Origin: Isoetes taiwanensis
Taxonomy: Eukaryota > Streptophyta > Lycopodiopsida > Isoetales > Isoetaceae
Reading direction: 5' to 3'
NCBI GenBank assembly: GCA_021234155.1
Contig: JAJEKV010000394.1
Location: 175,087-239,086, forward strand
Length of the DNA stretch: 64,000 nucleotides
In this document: piece after piece, positions 1 through 10,470 of the stretch
Position numbering within the stretch: position 1 is the first letter of the stretch
Layout: every line of letters begins with the position of its first letter
The notes under the pieces: generated by a model
Told to the model about the DNA's origin: nothing
What the model saw: only the letters and a program-made list of their open reading frames with translations
Databases searched by the model: none
Position numbers and translations under genes: made by a program

Positions 1-1191
1 CTCGGCATGCATGAAGAGGCGCGGGCTGTAAGAAGTGGTGTGCAATTGGTGGCAGAGATGAGAGAGCTCTTGGAATCCCCTTCGGTTGAGAGGTATGTGG
101 ATTGCTCTTCCTCTCAATATAATTCTGAGAATCCAGTAGATTGTGTTTTGGAGACTCGATGTTGATTCCATCAAGCATGCCCCCTCGGGCCCCGGATGCT
201 GTGATGCCCTCTTCCCCTGTGCTTGGGAAGGGATCACTTGATGGTGATGCGCCCTCTTCTAGGGTGCATGTAGCTGATGTGTCTCCTAGGGTGCCCCTGG
301 ATACCTCTCAGGGTGCCATGGTGGCAGCCCCAACTCTTTGCGCCCGGCCTGGCGGAGCATTGACATTCCTCGCATCACTTTCGGCGGGTTTTTGGATTGG
401 ATCAAAGCGCAAGGCTCCGGGTGTAGGGACCGTGTTCAAGAGGCTCGAAATTTGTGGAGGATCATCACTCTGTTGACTGCGCAGGCGGCCTTCCGGAGAC
501 TCCATGGATAGATATTGATCATACGGGCATGTTCGGACCATTGAGAATCTAGTTTCATTTGCGGTATTGGGCTACTTCACGGGTTACATATTGGACACGA
601 GGAGGTTTAGCTCTTGGTTTGCTTGGGACATCCGAGGCGGATTGGTTTGCCGTGTATCGATCTCTCGAAATTCCTACCAAATAATTTCTTCATAATCATG
701 TTTGAAATTTGAGTCTTCATGCGGCAATTGGTTAGTCCGGGGGGTACTTTGGGTGAATCTTATGTGTTGTATCGATTACTATACTCCAAGCAATGTCCAC
801 GGTTCTTTTTGTGGTTAAAATCCCGTGTTGGTTCCAGATTCGGGATCTTCCTCCGATCGATGGTGCCTGATTTCTTGGTTTCTATGGCTAATGGCACGGG
901 TGTATATTTGGTTCATTCTATTGTGCGGTCCCCAAGATCGTGTTGCTCTGCTTCGCTTTGCGGCCTTTGCCCACTTCTCTTCCAAAGGCGTAGTGGTCCT
1001 TGGCATTTTCTCTTAGATTGAAGCTTTTGAATGGCTCACGAGATCCGCGGATGTTTCCATCTATTGTGCTACCATCGACCCACATTGATGATCCTGTTGG
1101 TGCTTGTGATGCGGTAGGGGTTGCGGGTGCTTATGGGGGCTCGGGGATTCCTCTATTCGAGGTGGTGAGAGGACTCCTCGTGGTGCGATGA
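1..1191 (+). pseudogene. LINE ORF1 (gag-like) remnant, frameshifted
   Basis: This region is homologous to the better preserved ORF1 at 26216-27196 and its out-of-frame continuation to 27485. Pieces of the protein appear in all three forward frames, such as MPSSPVLGKGSLDGDAPSSR from about position 201 and MVPDFLVSMANGTGVYLVHS near 858. ORF1 proteins of plant LINEs bind the element RNA in cytoplasmic particles. The C-terminal half may be a DUF4283-like domain, but this is only a resemblance in hydrophobic pattern. Nearly every frame break relative to copy 2 coincides with a CTG, CAG or CCG in that copy. I cannot tell whether this is true decay or an assembly artefact. Confidence 0.7.
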
Positions 1192-1638
1192 GTGGAGTTG
1201 GACGAGGTGGTGTGGTTGGGGAGGTGGTGGTGTGGTTGGGAGAGGTGGTGTGGGGCCGGTAGAGGCGGAGGCTTGCTCTTGGCTGCCCATTGGATGAGGG
1301 GCTAGGGGATGTGGTGGCTCGGGAGAGGGCTTAGATGATTTGGTTGTGGCTAGGTAAAGGAGGACAATGGCGTGGGGGCTGGTGATCTGTTGGGGATGTC
1401 CCGTGGCGGTATGTCTTGAGCATGAGGTGGCTGGAGCAGCCCAGGTTGGAGGTAGAGACTAGTGTGGCCCATGACTCTATGGAAGTGCACAGGGGACTTG
1501 GAAGTGGGATCACATTAGAGCATTTATGGGTCACATTGTTGTGATTAATCCTCTCGGCTCTAGATGATGACTCGTGGAGTGGGCTGATGATGGCCTGGTG
1601 GGTAGGCATGTGGGGGGCTGGACACTTCTCCTCCCGGG

Positions 1639-4600
1639 ATGAATAGGTCGATCCTTAGTTGGAATGTGCGGGGTGCGGTCCTCTAGTAGTAAGAGGGCCC
1701 GTGTTTCTTTGGCACTTGGCTAAGTTCCGTCGATATTGTTTGCATTCAGGAGCATAAGTGTCCCAGGGGTGATATGTCCAGTGCTCATGAATATGGTTGG
1801 TAGGCGGTTTGCCTCTATTGCTTCTTCTTCCAGCAGGACTAGTGGGGGTACTCTTATTGCTTGGAGGATGGATGTGCAGGTCACGTACTCTGTGTGAGAC
1901 GGGTTTGGTCGGTGGGCAATAATTAAGTGGTTGGAGGGGGGCAAGAGTGGGGGATTGCGAATGTTTATGCCCCTAATCAGCCTTCTCGGTGGGGATGCTT
2001 TGTAGGCCACAATCCGGAATAAGTTGCGAGCTCTCGGTGGGTTGCGTGTAAAAGCAGTTCTTTGTTAGGGGACTTCAATATGGTAGAGCGAGTAGAGGAT
2101 CGCTCCGTTTTCGGAACCGAGGTTGTGCATGGGTTTGAGAGGGACAAAGTGGTCTCGTTTGTTGCGGGGATTTGGCCTTGGTTGAGGTCCCTGGGGACTT
2201 GTCTTTCACCTATCATAGGCAGATTGGTGTGGGCCGGGCGTATGCTCATGCGCACTGGATGGTGTGCCCTCTTTGCGCCGGAGTAACATTCTGTCTACCT
2301 CCATTTCTGATCATTACCCCTCAGGTTGTGTCGGTCAAGGTGCGATTGCCTTCGGCCCCCTCTAGGGCCGGTGTTCCGTTTGAACACCCTACTCCCGGCC
2401 GATCGCAGATTTCGCCCAAAGGCGTGAGTTGTGGCTTGATACCTTCTCATCTCTGAAGGGTATGTCTGGTATGGTGACTGCGTTGGCCAGGGTGAAGCAT
2501 TTTGCCAAGGTCTTTGGTAGGCGTGGTCGGTGCGCCAGGGAGCGGCGTGGAGTTGCATGGTCTCTATCGGGGAGTTGGAAAAGATTCGCGCACCTTCGAT
2601 GGCATTAGGGAGAATGCAGTGTTGCAACGTATTGTTGCTCTGGAGCAGGTTAAAGTGCAGGAGGCGCGTGTGAAGGCGGCCCTTACCTGGTTGAAGAAGA
2701 GGGACACAAGTTCGGTTTGTTCTTCTGAGCAGCGGCTAAGCGGGCGATATGCAAGATCTATGGCGCCCCTTGCTTTGCCCGGGATGGCCGGACTTTGGAG
2801 GATCCCGCTGATTTGCAGAGGTATGTGCATGCTCATTTCTCAGGGTTTTTTGCAGGAGCTTGTTTTGGGGGCTGTTAAGCCATCTATTCTGCCTCACCAG
2901 CGTGAGAGCTTGGAGCAGGAGCTCTCCAGAGAGGATTTAGCGGAGGCATGTATGTGCATGGCCAAGGATAAATGTCTGGGCTGGATGGCATTCTGTGGAG
3001 TTCTTTTCAGACTTATTGGGAGTGGGCTGGTGAGTCATTGGTACGTGTGTATCTTGAGTTGCTGCAGTCTTCTCAAATGGATAGGATCTTGAATACCGCA
3101 TGCATTTCCTTGATTCCTAAGGTTAAGCAGCCTTCTACTATTAATGATTGGAGGCCTATTTCCTTGTTGTCCTCTGTGTATAAGATTATCGCGAAAGCCC
3201 TGGCAGAGAAGTTGAAGCCGGTGTTGACTTCCTCCATTAGTAAGGTGCAGTCTGGGTTTGTCCCTGGGAGGAACATTTTGACTAATGTTGCCGCAGCTTA
3301 TGAGGGCCTTTATTGAGCCAGGAGAACAGGTCAAGGCATTGCCTATCTTAAGCTTGACTTTGCCAAAGCTTACGATAGTGTTCGTTGGGAGTTCTTGTCT
3401 GCTATGATGTTAGCGTTGGGCTGTGGTTCACGCTTTACAGACAAATCATGAAGTCGCATAGGTCAAAGACGGGCCACGGTGGTGTTGGGGTGAACCCTCC
3501 GCCTTTTTCTCCTTAGGCAGAGGGGTGCGCCAGGGGTGCCCTTTGGCGCGATTTTTGTTTCGATTGTGGCGGAGGCCTTTGTCCCCGCTTGTTTTTGGTC
3601 AGAGTGGAGGAGGGGTGGTGGATGGGCTTGGATGCGGGATGGTAGCCAGATTATTAACCGGTTTGCCGATGACACTTTTCTCTTCTTGGTCGCGGTAAGA
3701 GAGGAATTTATGAATCAAGGGTTCTTCGGATACTTTCTCCTTGGCCTCGGGCATTCTTCCTCAATTGGGGTAAGTGCTCCGCATTATGGGCCCAGTGACT
3801 CCGCCCCCCCCTTGTTTATTTTTATTCCCTTGGAAGGTGCTTCCAGGTAATGTGTGTACTAAGTTTGTTGGGTATTCCCTTTAGAGGGATGTTTCCATGG
3901 GGAGGGTGTGGGATGAGATTTTGCAAGGGTTGCGAAACACCTCAATTGGTGGAAGGGTAGCAAGTTGTACATGGCGGTGTAGGATCACTATTGCCAAGTC
4001 ATTACTTTGTAGCACTCATGTGTATACAAAGACATCTGCGATGTTAGCTCCCCGAGAGTAAGATACGTGCTTTGGATAAGATTGTTCAAATTTTGTGTGG
4101 GGCGGGGATGATGAAGGGGGTTGTTAAAGTGGCTTGGTGGAAGTGTCTCCGCCCTCGGGGAGGATGGGGGCTTGGCCATTCGGATTTGGCACCGCATAGT
4201 AAGGTGTTGGTCTCCAAGTTTGTTTGGAGCATACCGCAGGATGGAGCATCTTCTCCCGGTGCGGCTTTGTTGTTCAGATCTTTTTCGCCATTGTGTGGCG
4301 TTTGGGAAGCCGCCGGTGCATGTGGAGTTGCCCTCTCCGGCCTTTCCCACATGCATCCCCTTTTCTCACGGGGGTGCTGTGGGATGTGCGTGTGCTCTTC
4401 CAGCTAGATTATGCCTCAGTTTATCACCACTCTTCTCCTTTCTTGTGGGTTCCTCTACCCCTTGCGCACTTGCCCTTGGCTGCCACCGTGCATGCTCTGG
4501 GGCCGAAGCCCGTTGGAGGCGAGTAGCTGCCGTGGCTCACCTTGGAGGATTGGTATTGGGGTGGTCAGCTAGCTTCGTGGGAGTTCTTTCGAGCTCGCTT

Positions 4601-5345
4601 TCGCTGAGGAGGTGTGGGACCTATCACGGGAACAAGTGGCGGGAGTATTCCACTACACATACCTATAGTCCCTCGGGATGATGTGGTGGTGCAGGTTTGG
4701 AAGGTTCATCCGGATGTTGTGTCTTCTTGTTTTGTGTGGTCTTGTTAAGGGGTGTTGGCTATTCCGACACACTTTGCCCCTTCAGGGCAAGTGGTCTCTG
4801 CAGACTTAGGGTTCTCGATGTCGTTCGGTTTGGATGTGGACATGGAGCTCACTTCCCCACCGAAGGTTAGGGTGCTTCGGGCGTGGTGCAATCAGACGTA
4901 TCAGGGTGAATGCCCTTGTGAGTCGGGCTTTAGGCCGGGTGTGAGCCCTCTGCGCCCTTTGTTGTGGCCTTCATCGTGAGACCGTGGAGCATTGTCCGGT
5001 TTTATGCCCTCATTTGCGGTGCCCGGGATTGGGTTAGGGCTCTGTTTGAGGTGAGATTGACCCAGCCGCCAGCTTGCGCTTCATGTGTATCCTAGTGCTT
5101 TGGCCGCTTTTGTGGCAGCAAGCCTTGCATCCGCAGGCGCGGCTTGGTTGGTGTGGTTGATTTGGCGGAGGCGGTTGTGGATCTTCGGGGGATTCAGCAG
5201 CCTGCAGCCCTCTCGATTCCTCGACCTGTGTACAAGCTATTTCAAAGCTTTTACGGTGTTCGGGATTAGTAGAGCGGAAGTTTGCCATTTTTGGCGGGAC
5301 TTCTTGGGTGTTGTAGATGGTGATGGTCAGTTTGTACAGCAGTAG
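1639..5345 (+). pseudogene. LINE ORF2: AP endonuclease / reverse transcriptase, frameshifted
   Basis: The likely start is ATG at 1639, giving MNRSILSWNVRG, the usual beginning of the exonuclease-endonuclease-phosphatase domain. Further endonuclease motifs follow: VCIQEHK near 1738, NVYAPNQPSRWG near 1960, LLGDFNM near 2066 and SDHYP near 2306. The reverse transcriptase starts near 3080 with LIPKVKQP and DWRPISLLSSVYKIIAKALA. It continues with SGFVPGRNILTNV (about 3250), [12 protein letters not shown] (about 3350), an RG-x-PG-x-PF motif (about 3520) and the catalytic FADD at about 3660-3677. A Cys/His stretch near 4900-5010 fits the zf-RVT domain. The protein would nick target DNA and copy the element RNA. 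Several indels and stops break it, for example the TGA after 3312. Confidence 0.82.
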
Positions 5346-5474
5346 AGTTGCAGTTTTTCTGTGAGTTTGTTGTGGGGTGTCGAGGTATCGCTGTCTCTTT
5401 GGGACAGTTCTCCTTCCTCCTCACTTGCTTTGTAACATTACCATTCTTTTAATATATTGATGACACAGTTCTTC

Positions 5475-5488
5475 AAAAAAAAAAAAAA
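5475..5488 (+). other. LINE 3' poly(A) tail
   Basis: A run of 14 A follows an AT-rich 3' UTR with ATATTGATGACACAG just before it. It marks the 3' end of the LINE. I found no convincing target-site duplication, because the other flank is outside the window. Confidence 0.85.
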
Positions 5489-5561
5489 TTGGAGATGTAG
5501 TTATATTATGTTGACATAGTAAGTTGAGTGTGTAAAATTCTTAGTTATATTTGTTTAGTTA

Positions 5562-6117
5562 TTCTCATGTTTGTTCCATTGAATTTTTCTTATATTTAAT
5601 ATCAACAATATTTTTTTTAAGGGCCCAAAGGGCCCAAATTTTTTTCTACACAACCATTACTCCTACACATATAATTAAAATCCCCCTAAAACCCCCTTTT
5701 GTTTGGGTGCATATTCACACGGGGGGTGACTCCGGGCATCGAGAGCTGTTGGATGGGCATATTTGCCAGTTATTCCTCGATCTAGACCATAGATAGCAAT
5801 CCTCGTTTATGGGGTATGCTTGTACAAGTTTTGGTATACTGTATAATGAGATTTGCGAAATAATATAAGGTTTGAAGCAATGTACTAAATGGTGTTGATT
5901 TCGTAATTACGACTTTAGGAAATATAAAAGAGGCTCTCGCTGCCCTACGTCAACCCCCGTGTGAATATGCACCCAAACCAAAGGGGGTTTTAGGGGGATT
6001 TTAATTATATGTGTAGGAGTAATGGTTGTGTAGAAAAAAATTTGGGCCCTTTGGGCCCTTAAAAAAAATATTGTTGATATTAAATATAAGAAAAATTCAA
6101 TGGAACAAACATGAGAA
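5562..6117. repeat. Fold-back (MITE-like) element with ~169 bp inverted arms
   Basis: The left arm (5562-5730) and right arm (5949-6117) are near-perfect inverted copies separated by about 220 bp. Both begin TTCTCATGTTTGTTCCATTG at their outer edge and both contain the 15-base palindrome GGGCCCAAAGGGCCC. No transposase frame lies between them and I see no clear target duplication. A non-autonomous DNA transposon with long terminal inverted repeats is the simplest reading. A transcript would fold into a long hairpin and could feed small-RNA production. Confidence 0.75.
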
Positions 6118-6442
6118 AAGTGCAATAGAACAAACATGTAATGAATAGCAACTTTACAATATGGGACTTGAACCCAAGGTATCCTTGCAAAACCATAGTG
6201 CCTATACCTTGCAAAACTATACCAATCTATATGTTTGCCAAATAAGGATGAATGACCGTTGTGCACAAAGTGGACAATTGTTGAAGCTATGCTACATATT
6301 CGTCGAATAGAATGGGTGTTATGACACAAAAATTATGGCGATAGAGGACGAATAGAAATGATAAACCTAATAATGAAGTGCACCTGTATTTTTTATTCTA
6401 GCATTGCAAAATGCTTTTGCATTCCATGTTGGTAAAATGCAA

Positions 6443-6640
6443 GTCTTCGCACTTAGTGACCATCCCATGTCTTTGCACTTAGTGACCATCCCAGAGAATG
6501 CATTGTTTCAGGAGATTCAAGATTGCACATGACAAGCAAATAACCAAATAGCCGAGCTGGTATTGCGAGCATGCATTGTTTTAGGAGATTCAAGATTGCA
6601 CATGACAAGCAAATAACCAAATAGCCGAGCTGGTATTGCG
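6443..6640. repeat. Short tandem duplications (26 bp and ~73 bp units)
   Basis: A ~26 bp unit containing CACTTAGTGACCATCCCA occurs twice at 6443-6494. Directly after, a 70 bp block starting ATGCATTGTTT and ending GGTATTGCG occurs twice (6498-6567 and 6571-6640) with one base difference. These are local replication-type duplications with no coding content. Confidence 0.85.
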
Positions 6641-6828
6641 GCAACTTACTGACATTAATAACGCCAAGCAATGATTTACATTGCAAATAGGCATGTATTA
6701 GGCATCCCAAGTTGGTTCTTTGCAAAGCATTTTTTGCCCCCTTTTTTCCACCCGATTTAGCTTGATGGATTGGTGCAAGCCCTTATAAGGGAACTGGAAA
6801 TGACCCTGGAGATGCCCTCGCATCATAT

Positions 6829-6886
6829 GAAAGATGCACTACTGCTAATAAAAAATAGGAAAGATGCACTACTGCTAATAAAAAAT
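6829..6886. repeat. Tandem duplication of a 28 bp unit
   Basis: The unit GAAAGATGCACTACTGCTAA plus a short A/T tail is present twice with a 2 bp spacer. Confidence 0.8.
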
Positions 6887-7654
6887 TGCATCAAATATAG
6901 GTGTGTGTTTGCGAACATCTACTCTAATCTGCTTTAGTTGAAGAAAAAGTACCCATACAAGAAACATGCACTCCAAGTCTATTGGAGATGACAAGATTTG
7001 GCAGCATGTGGCATATGCAAGATCCAATCTATGTTAAAAAGATCATGTAAAAGACCTCAGTTACTTTGTTACCCTTGTGCCACTTTCATCCATTGCCTCC
7101 ATTAAGAATCCTGTTGAGGATCACAAAATCTGAGCAGATGCAAATAGCATAATAAAGGAGCATGTATAAATCATAAGTAACTAGTGCCGGAGAATGTAAT
7201 AGAGGTGAACTAGAAACAAGCTCCTATGTTTGACACAGATCTGTGTTTTAGTTCATCTCATTTCCATCCTTCCTTTAGTGCCACTGCAGCCAGTACAACT
7301 TCATCCACACAAGCATCAGGTATGCACACCATTTGGACTTATCTGTTTCTGTCTAAATGAGACCGACTTACCTTAGATGAATAAATGTTTTCATCTCCAC
7401 TCTTTGTTACATCTTTGCTTCACTTTGACGGATGGAGCTTACACCCTGGCACAAAATCTCTTTAGTTTCTATATTTTTGCTGAAGCTCTTCCTCCTCATT
7501 CTTGAATCTAGTTTATAACTGGCACTACCTGAAGACACAGCTTAAGACCCTATAACTCTGTCGCAGCCCCAAGATCCTTCCATATAAGCACCATCTTCCT
7601 CAATGCTGCATCTCAAGAGCTCTTGGAACATCGTGAAGGGTTAAAAAAGCAATT
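6887..7654. other. No recognisable feature
   Basis: Mixed-composition non-coding DNA. I see no RNA gene, element end or convincing coding frame here. Confidence 0.5.
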
Positions 7655-7965
7655 GAAGAACATGCTACAGTCATTCCTGTATGTCTAAGAAAAGAAGCCA
7701 AGTGCATTATCGTAACTGGTAAAGGCAACCTTATCAGGTTGTATGTCTTCTTCCAGCATCCGTTCAAAGAACTGAAGAGCTCCCTGCAGTTGTCCACGCT
7801 GAGTATATGCAGAGGTCGTAGCAGTCCATGCTGCAATATCCCTCTGGTCCATCTGCTGAAAGGGTTGGAGTGCTGAAAGGGTTGGCGCAGGAAACAATTA
7901 TGGCAGTGCATGCAATTGTATCACGATGAAGCATTTGGTAGAAGATTGTCTTCCTCAGCACTCAG
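7655..7965 (-). pseudogene. PLS-class PPR protein fragment, frameshifted
   Basis: On the minus strand two overlapping frames carry PPR-like segments. One has QMLHRDTIACTAIIVS. The other has QRDIAAWTATTSAYTQRGQL followed by GALQFFERMLEEDIQPDKVA and FTS. The spacing 'RD-AW-x-A-x-x-x-AY-x-x-x-G' then 'AL-x-F-x-x-M' then 'PD-x-V-x-F-x-x' is that of PLS-type PPR proteins, which bind organellar RNA. A frameshift near 7880 separates the two pieces. The homology stops after FTS, where the usual 'VLSAC' is absent. Only about two motifs remain, so this is a relic and not a working gene. It is unrelated in class to the GUN1-like fragment at 21.1 kb. Confidence 0.65.
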
Positions 7966-8769
7966 CAGTTAACTGATTCTGACTACATAAAGCTAAGAAA
8001 TGATCAGAACATGTTTCAAATACCGATCTATAAACCATTTTACATCATCTTTGGGATCGATAAAAACTCAAGATACATCCGAGAAAGGGAGATTGAAGCA
8101 TAAAATAGAGCCTCTTGTGCCGTTCCCTAACCAAGCGGCGCTCCTTGTTCTATTAATCAATATCTAGTCTAGCATAATAACGAAACCCTAAGGCAGGTAA
8201 ATCCTACCCTAGAAAGGAATAGCTCGATATCTGCATGCGAGTTTTGAGATTTACCAGAAGCTAAATGGGGCTTCAATATCATCCCTTGATCAAGAACTTG
8301 AAGAGTCAATCTTGGCCATTAAAACAGGATGGTAAATTTGGATGGCACAAAAACCATGCAAACATGGGGCTATACTAGGAATTAAAACATGGAATACAAT
8401 GTGCACTCTAGATATACGCATTAGTATGTGCCATGTAATACGGCCATCAAATCATATGAAAACCTTAGGATAAAACGTACAAAAATACAAAATAAACCCC
8501 TCGTTATTATGCTAGATATGGATGTGCACTAATGAGGGTAAATAAAGCTTGGAAGGATTGTATTAAATTGGAATAGGAAAACAAAAGCGGTTTAATAACT
8601 GGTTGAAGGGGGCAATTTTTGCCTAAGATGGATTAAGAGGATTGAGAGTACAGGGTATTGAGTTGGAAGTTATATCAGCTAAGGGAATCTTTTTATAAGG
8701 ATTGACACTTTGCTACGACGTATAGTAGATGACTACCGCAACAACAAGTATAAAGTTCATCTTATCTTA
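7966..8769. other. No recognisable feature
   Basis: AT-rich intergenic DNA without supported genes or element ends. Confidence 0.5.
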
Positions 8770-10470
8770 TCTTATATTATAAAGTTTTAGCGTATGTCTT
8801 CAATCAAACCCTAATTTAGATAGTTGAGATCGTCTGATTGCATTCGAAGGCCGAGATTTATCGCACAACTTCCCACCACCGTGATTGGCCATGCTCTGAT
8901 CTCTTAAGAGGAAAGGGAAAATGGCAGAGAAAAGGGCAAAGTGAGAGGCAAAAAAGCATGGGTAAAAGGGAAAGACGGAGAAGGGAAAAGAAAAGGGAAA
9001 AGAGCACGAAAAAGGGAAAGAAAAAGAAAGGGAGAAAAAGGAAGGAAAAAAGGACACTATGAAAAGGAAAAGGGGGAAAGGGTGAGGACAGAATAGGAAA
9101 AGAAAAAGGGAAAAGGAGGAAAAGGAAGAAAAAATAGGGCAACGGGAAAAAGGTGAAGACGGAAAAGGGTGGAGGAAGGAAAAAGGGGAAGATAAGAATG
9201 ATGGAGAGAAGGAAAAAGGGCATGGAAAAATAGAAAGGGAAGAAAAAGGAAAAAGGAGGAAAAAAAGGGAAAAGGGCATGAGGAAAAGGGAGGGAAATGA
9301 GAGAGGAAGAAGAAAGTGCCACGAGAAGAGGAAAAGGGGTGAGGAAAGGAAAAAAAAAAAAAAAGGGAAAAAGAGATGGAAAAAGAGAAAAGGGAAAAGC
9401 AAAAACAAAAAAGAGAACAGAAAAACATGGAATAGGAAAAGAGGAAAAGGGAAAAGGGGAAGAGGGTGGGAAAAGGAGGAAAAAGGGGCATGTGAAAAGG
9501 TGGAAAAAATGGAATGGAAAAGGGTGTGGGAAAATGGAAAGGAAAAAGAGAGAAGAAAAAAAAAAAAGGGTGGAAAGGAAAGAGGAAAAGGGCATGGAAA
9601 AGAGAAAAGGATGAAAAAAAGAAGGAAAAAAAAAAAAAGGAAATGGGAGGCGAAAGGGGAAAGGCGAAAAGGGGAAAGGGAAAAGGGAAAAAAAAAGAAC
9701 ACGAGGAATAAGGAGGAAAATGGAAAAAAAAAAAGAAAAAAGGGAATAGGGATGGGGAAAAAGGGGAAGAGGGTAGGGAAAGGCGGAAGAAAAGGCAGTA
9801 AAAAAAAGTGGAAAAAAGGGAATGGAAAAATACATGGGAAAAAGGGGAAAAGGAAAAAGGGAAAGGGAAAGGGAAAGGGAAAAGGAAAGGAAAGGAAAAG
9901 GAAAGGAAGGGGAAAGGGAAAGAGGAAAAGGGCACGGAAAAAAGGGAAAGGATGGGAAAATGATGAAAAAAGAAGGAAAGGGAAAAAGAAAAAGGGAGGC
10001 GGAAAGGGGGGAAGGAAAGGAAAAAAGGCATGAGAAAAAAGGAAGAAGAAAATGGGAAAAAAGAGACATGAGATAAAGAAGAAGAGGGTGAGGAGAGGAA
10101 GAAAAACATAAAAAAAGGTGGGGAAAAGGGAATGCAAAAAGGGCATGAGAAAAGGGAAGGGAAAAGAGAAAAGCAAAAGGAATGGGAAAAGGAAAGGGAA
10201 AAAAGAGCATGAGAAAAATGGGAAGGGTGGAGAAAGGTGAAAAGGGAAGGAAAAAAGCCGTCAAAAAAGGGAAAGGGAAAGGGAAAAATGAGAAGGAGAA
10301 AAGGAAGGAAAAGAGGAGGGAGAAGAGGGTAAAAAAGAAAAGAAAAAAAAAAGAGAGAGAAGGAGAAAAGTAAATGTGCAGGAAAAATAAGAAAAGGGAA
10401 AAAAGAAAGTGTGTAAGAAAATGAGGAAAAAAGGATATGCAGGATAGAGCAAAGGGAAGGTTATCAAATG
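8770..10470 (+). mobile_element. Helitron 5' end with polypurine filling (3' end not found)
   Basis: TCTTATATTATAAAG at 8770, preceded by A, matches the 5' ends at 14045 (minus) and 27706 (plus) and has the TC start typical of plant Helitrons. The next ~100 bp contain AAACCCTAATTTAGATAG..GAGATCG, related to the 'CCCTAAATCGGACGG' segment of the other members. After this comes a polypurine array like that in the element at 14046-16014. I could not find a hairpin plus CTAG near 10.47 kb, so the right end is probably truncated. Confidence 0.55.
8890..10460 (+). repeat. Polypurine array rich in GGGAAA / GGAAAA
   Basis: About 1.57 kb of almost uninterrupted purine on the plus strand, made of irregular GGGAAAA, GGAAAAA and GGGCATG-type blocks. 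Runs such as GGGAAAGGGAAAGGGAAAGG near 9857 fit the G-quadruplex rule, and the tract can also form triplex DNA. Open frames of up to ~470 codons on the minus strand are Phe/Pro/Ser-only artefacts of this composition. Confidence 0.9.

Larger units (their letters stand above)
1..5488 (+). mobile_element. L1-type LINE retrotransposon, copy 1 (5' end outside window)
   Basis: The order ORF1 - AP endonuclease - reverse transcriptase - zinc-like C terminus - poly(A) is that of plant L1 LINEs, which insert by target-primed reverse transcription. The first ~1.15 kb matches 26331-27485 of this window almost base for base, apart from clustered differences at CTG/CAG/CCG sites. The element starts before the window, and copy 2 shows that about 115 coding bases of ORF1 plus a 5' leader are missing here. 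Every reading frame is interrupted, so as written it is a dead copy. Some breaks may be consensus errors (see findings). The 3' end is fixed by a 14-A run. Confidence 0.85.

Noticed and set aside
1-1155. Repeat-induced point mutation or cytosine deamination as cause of copy differences
   Set aside because: Those processes give C to T and G to A. Here CTG and CAG turn into CG or CGG with small indels.
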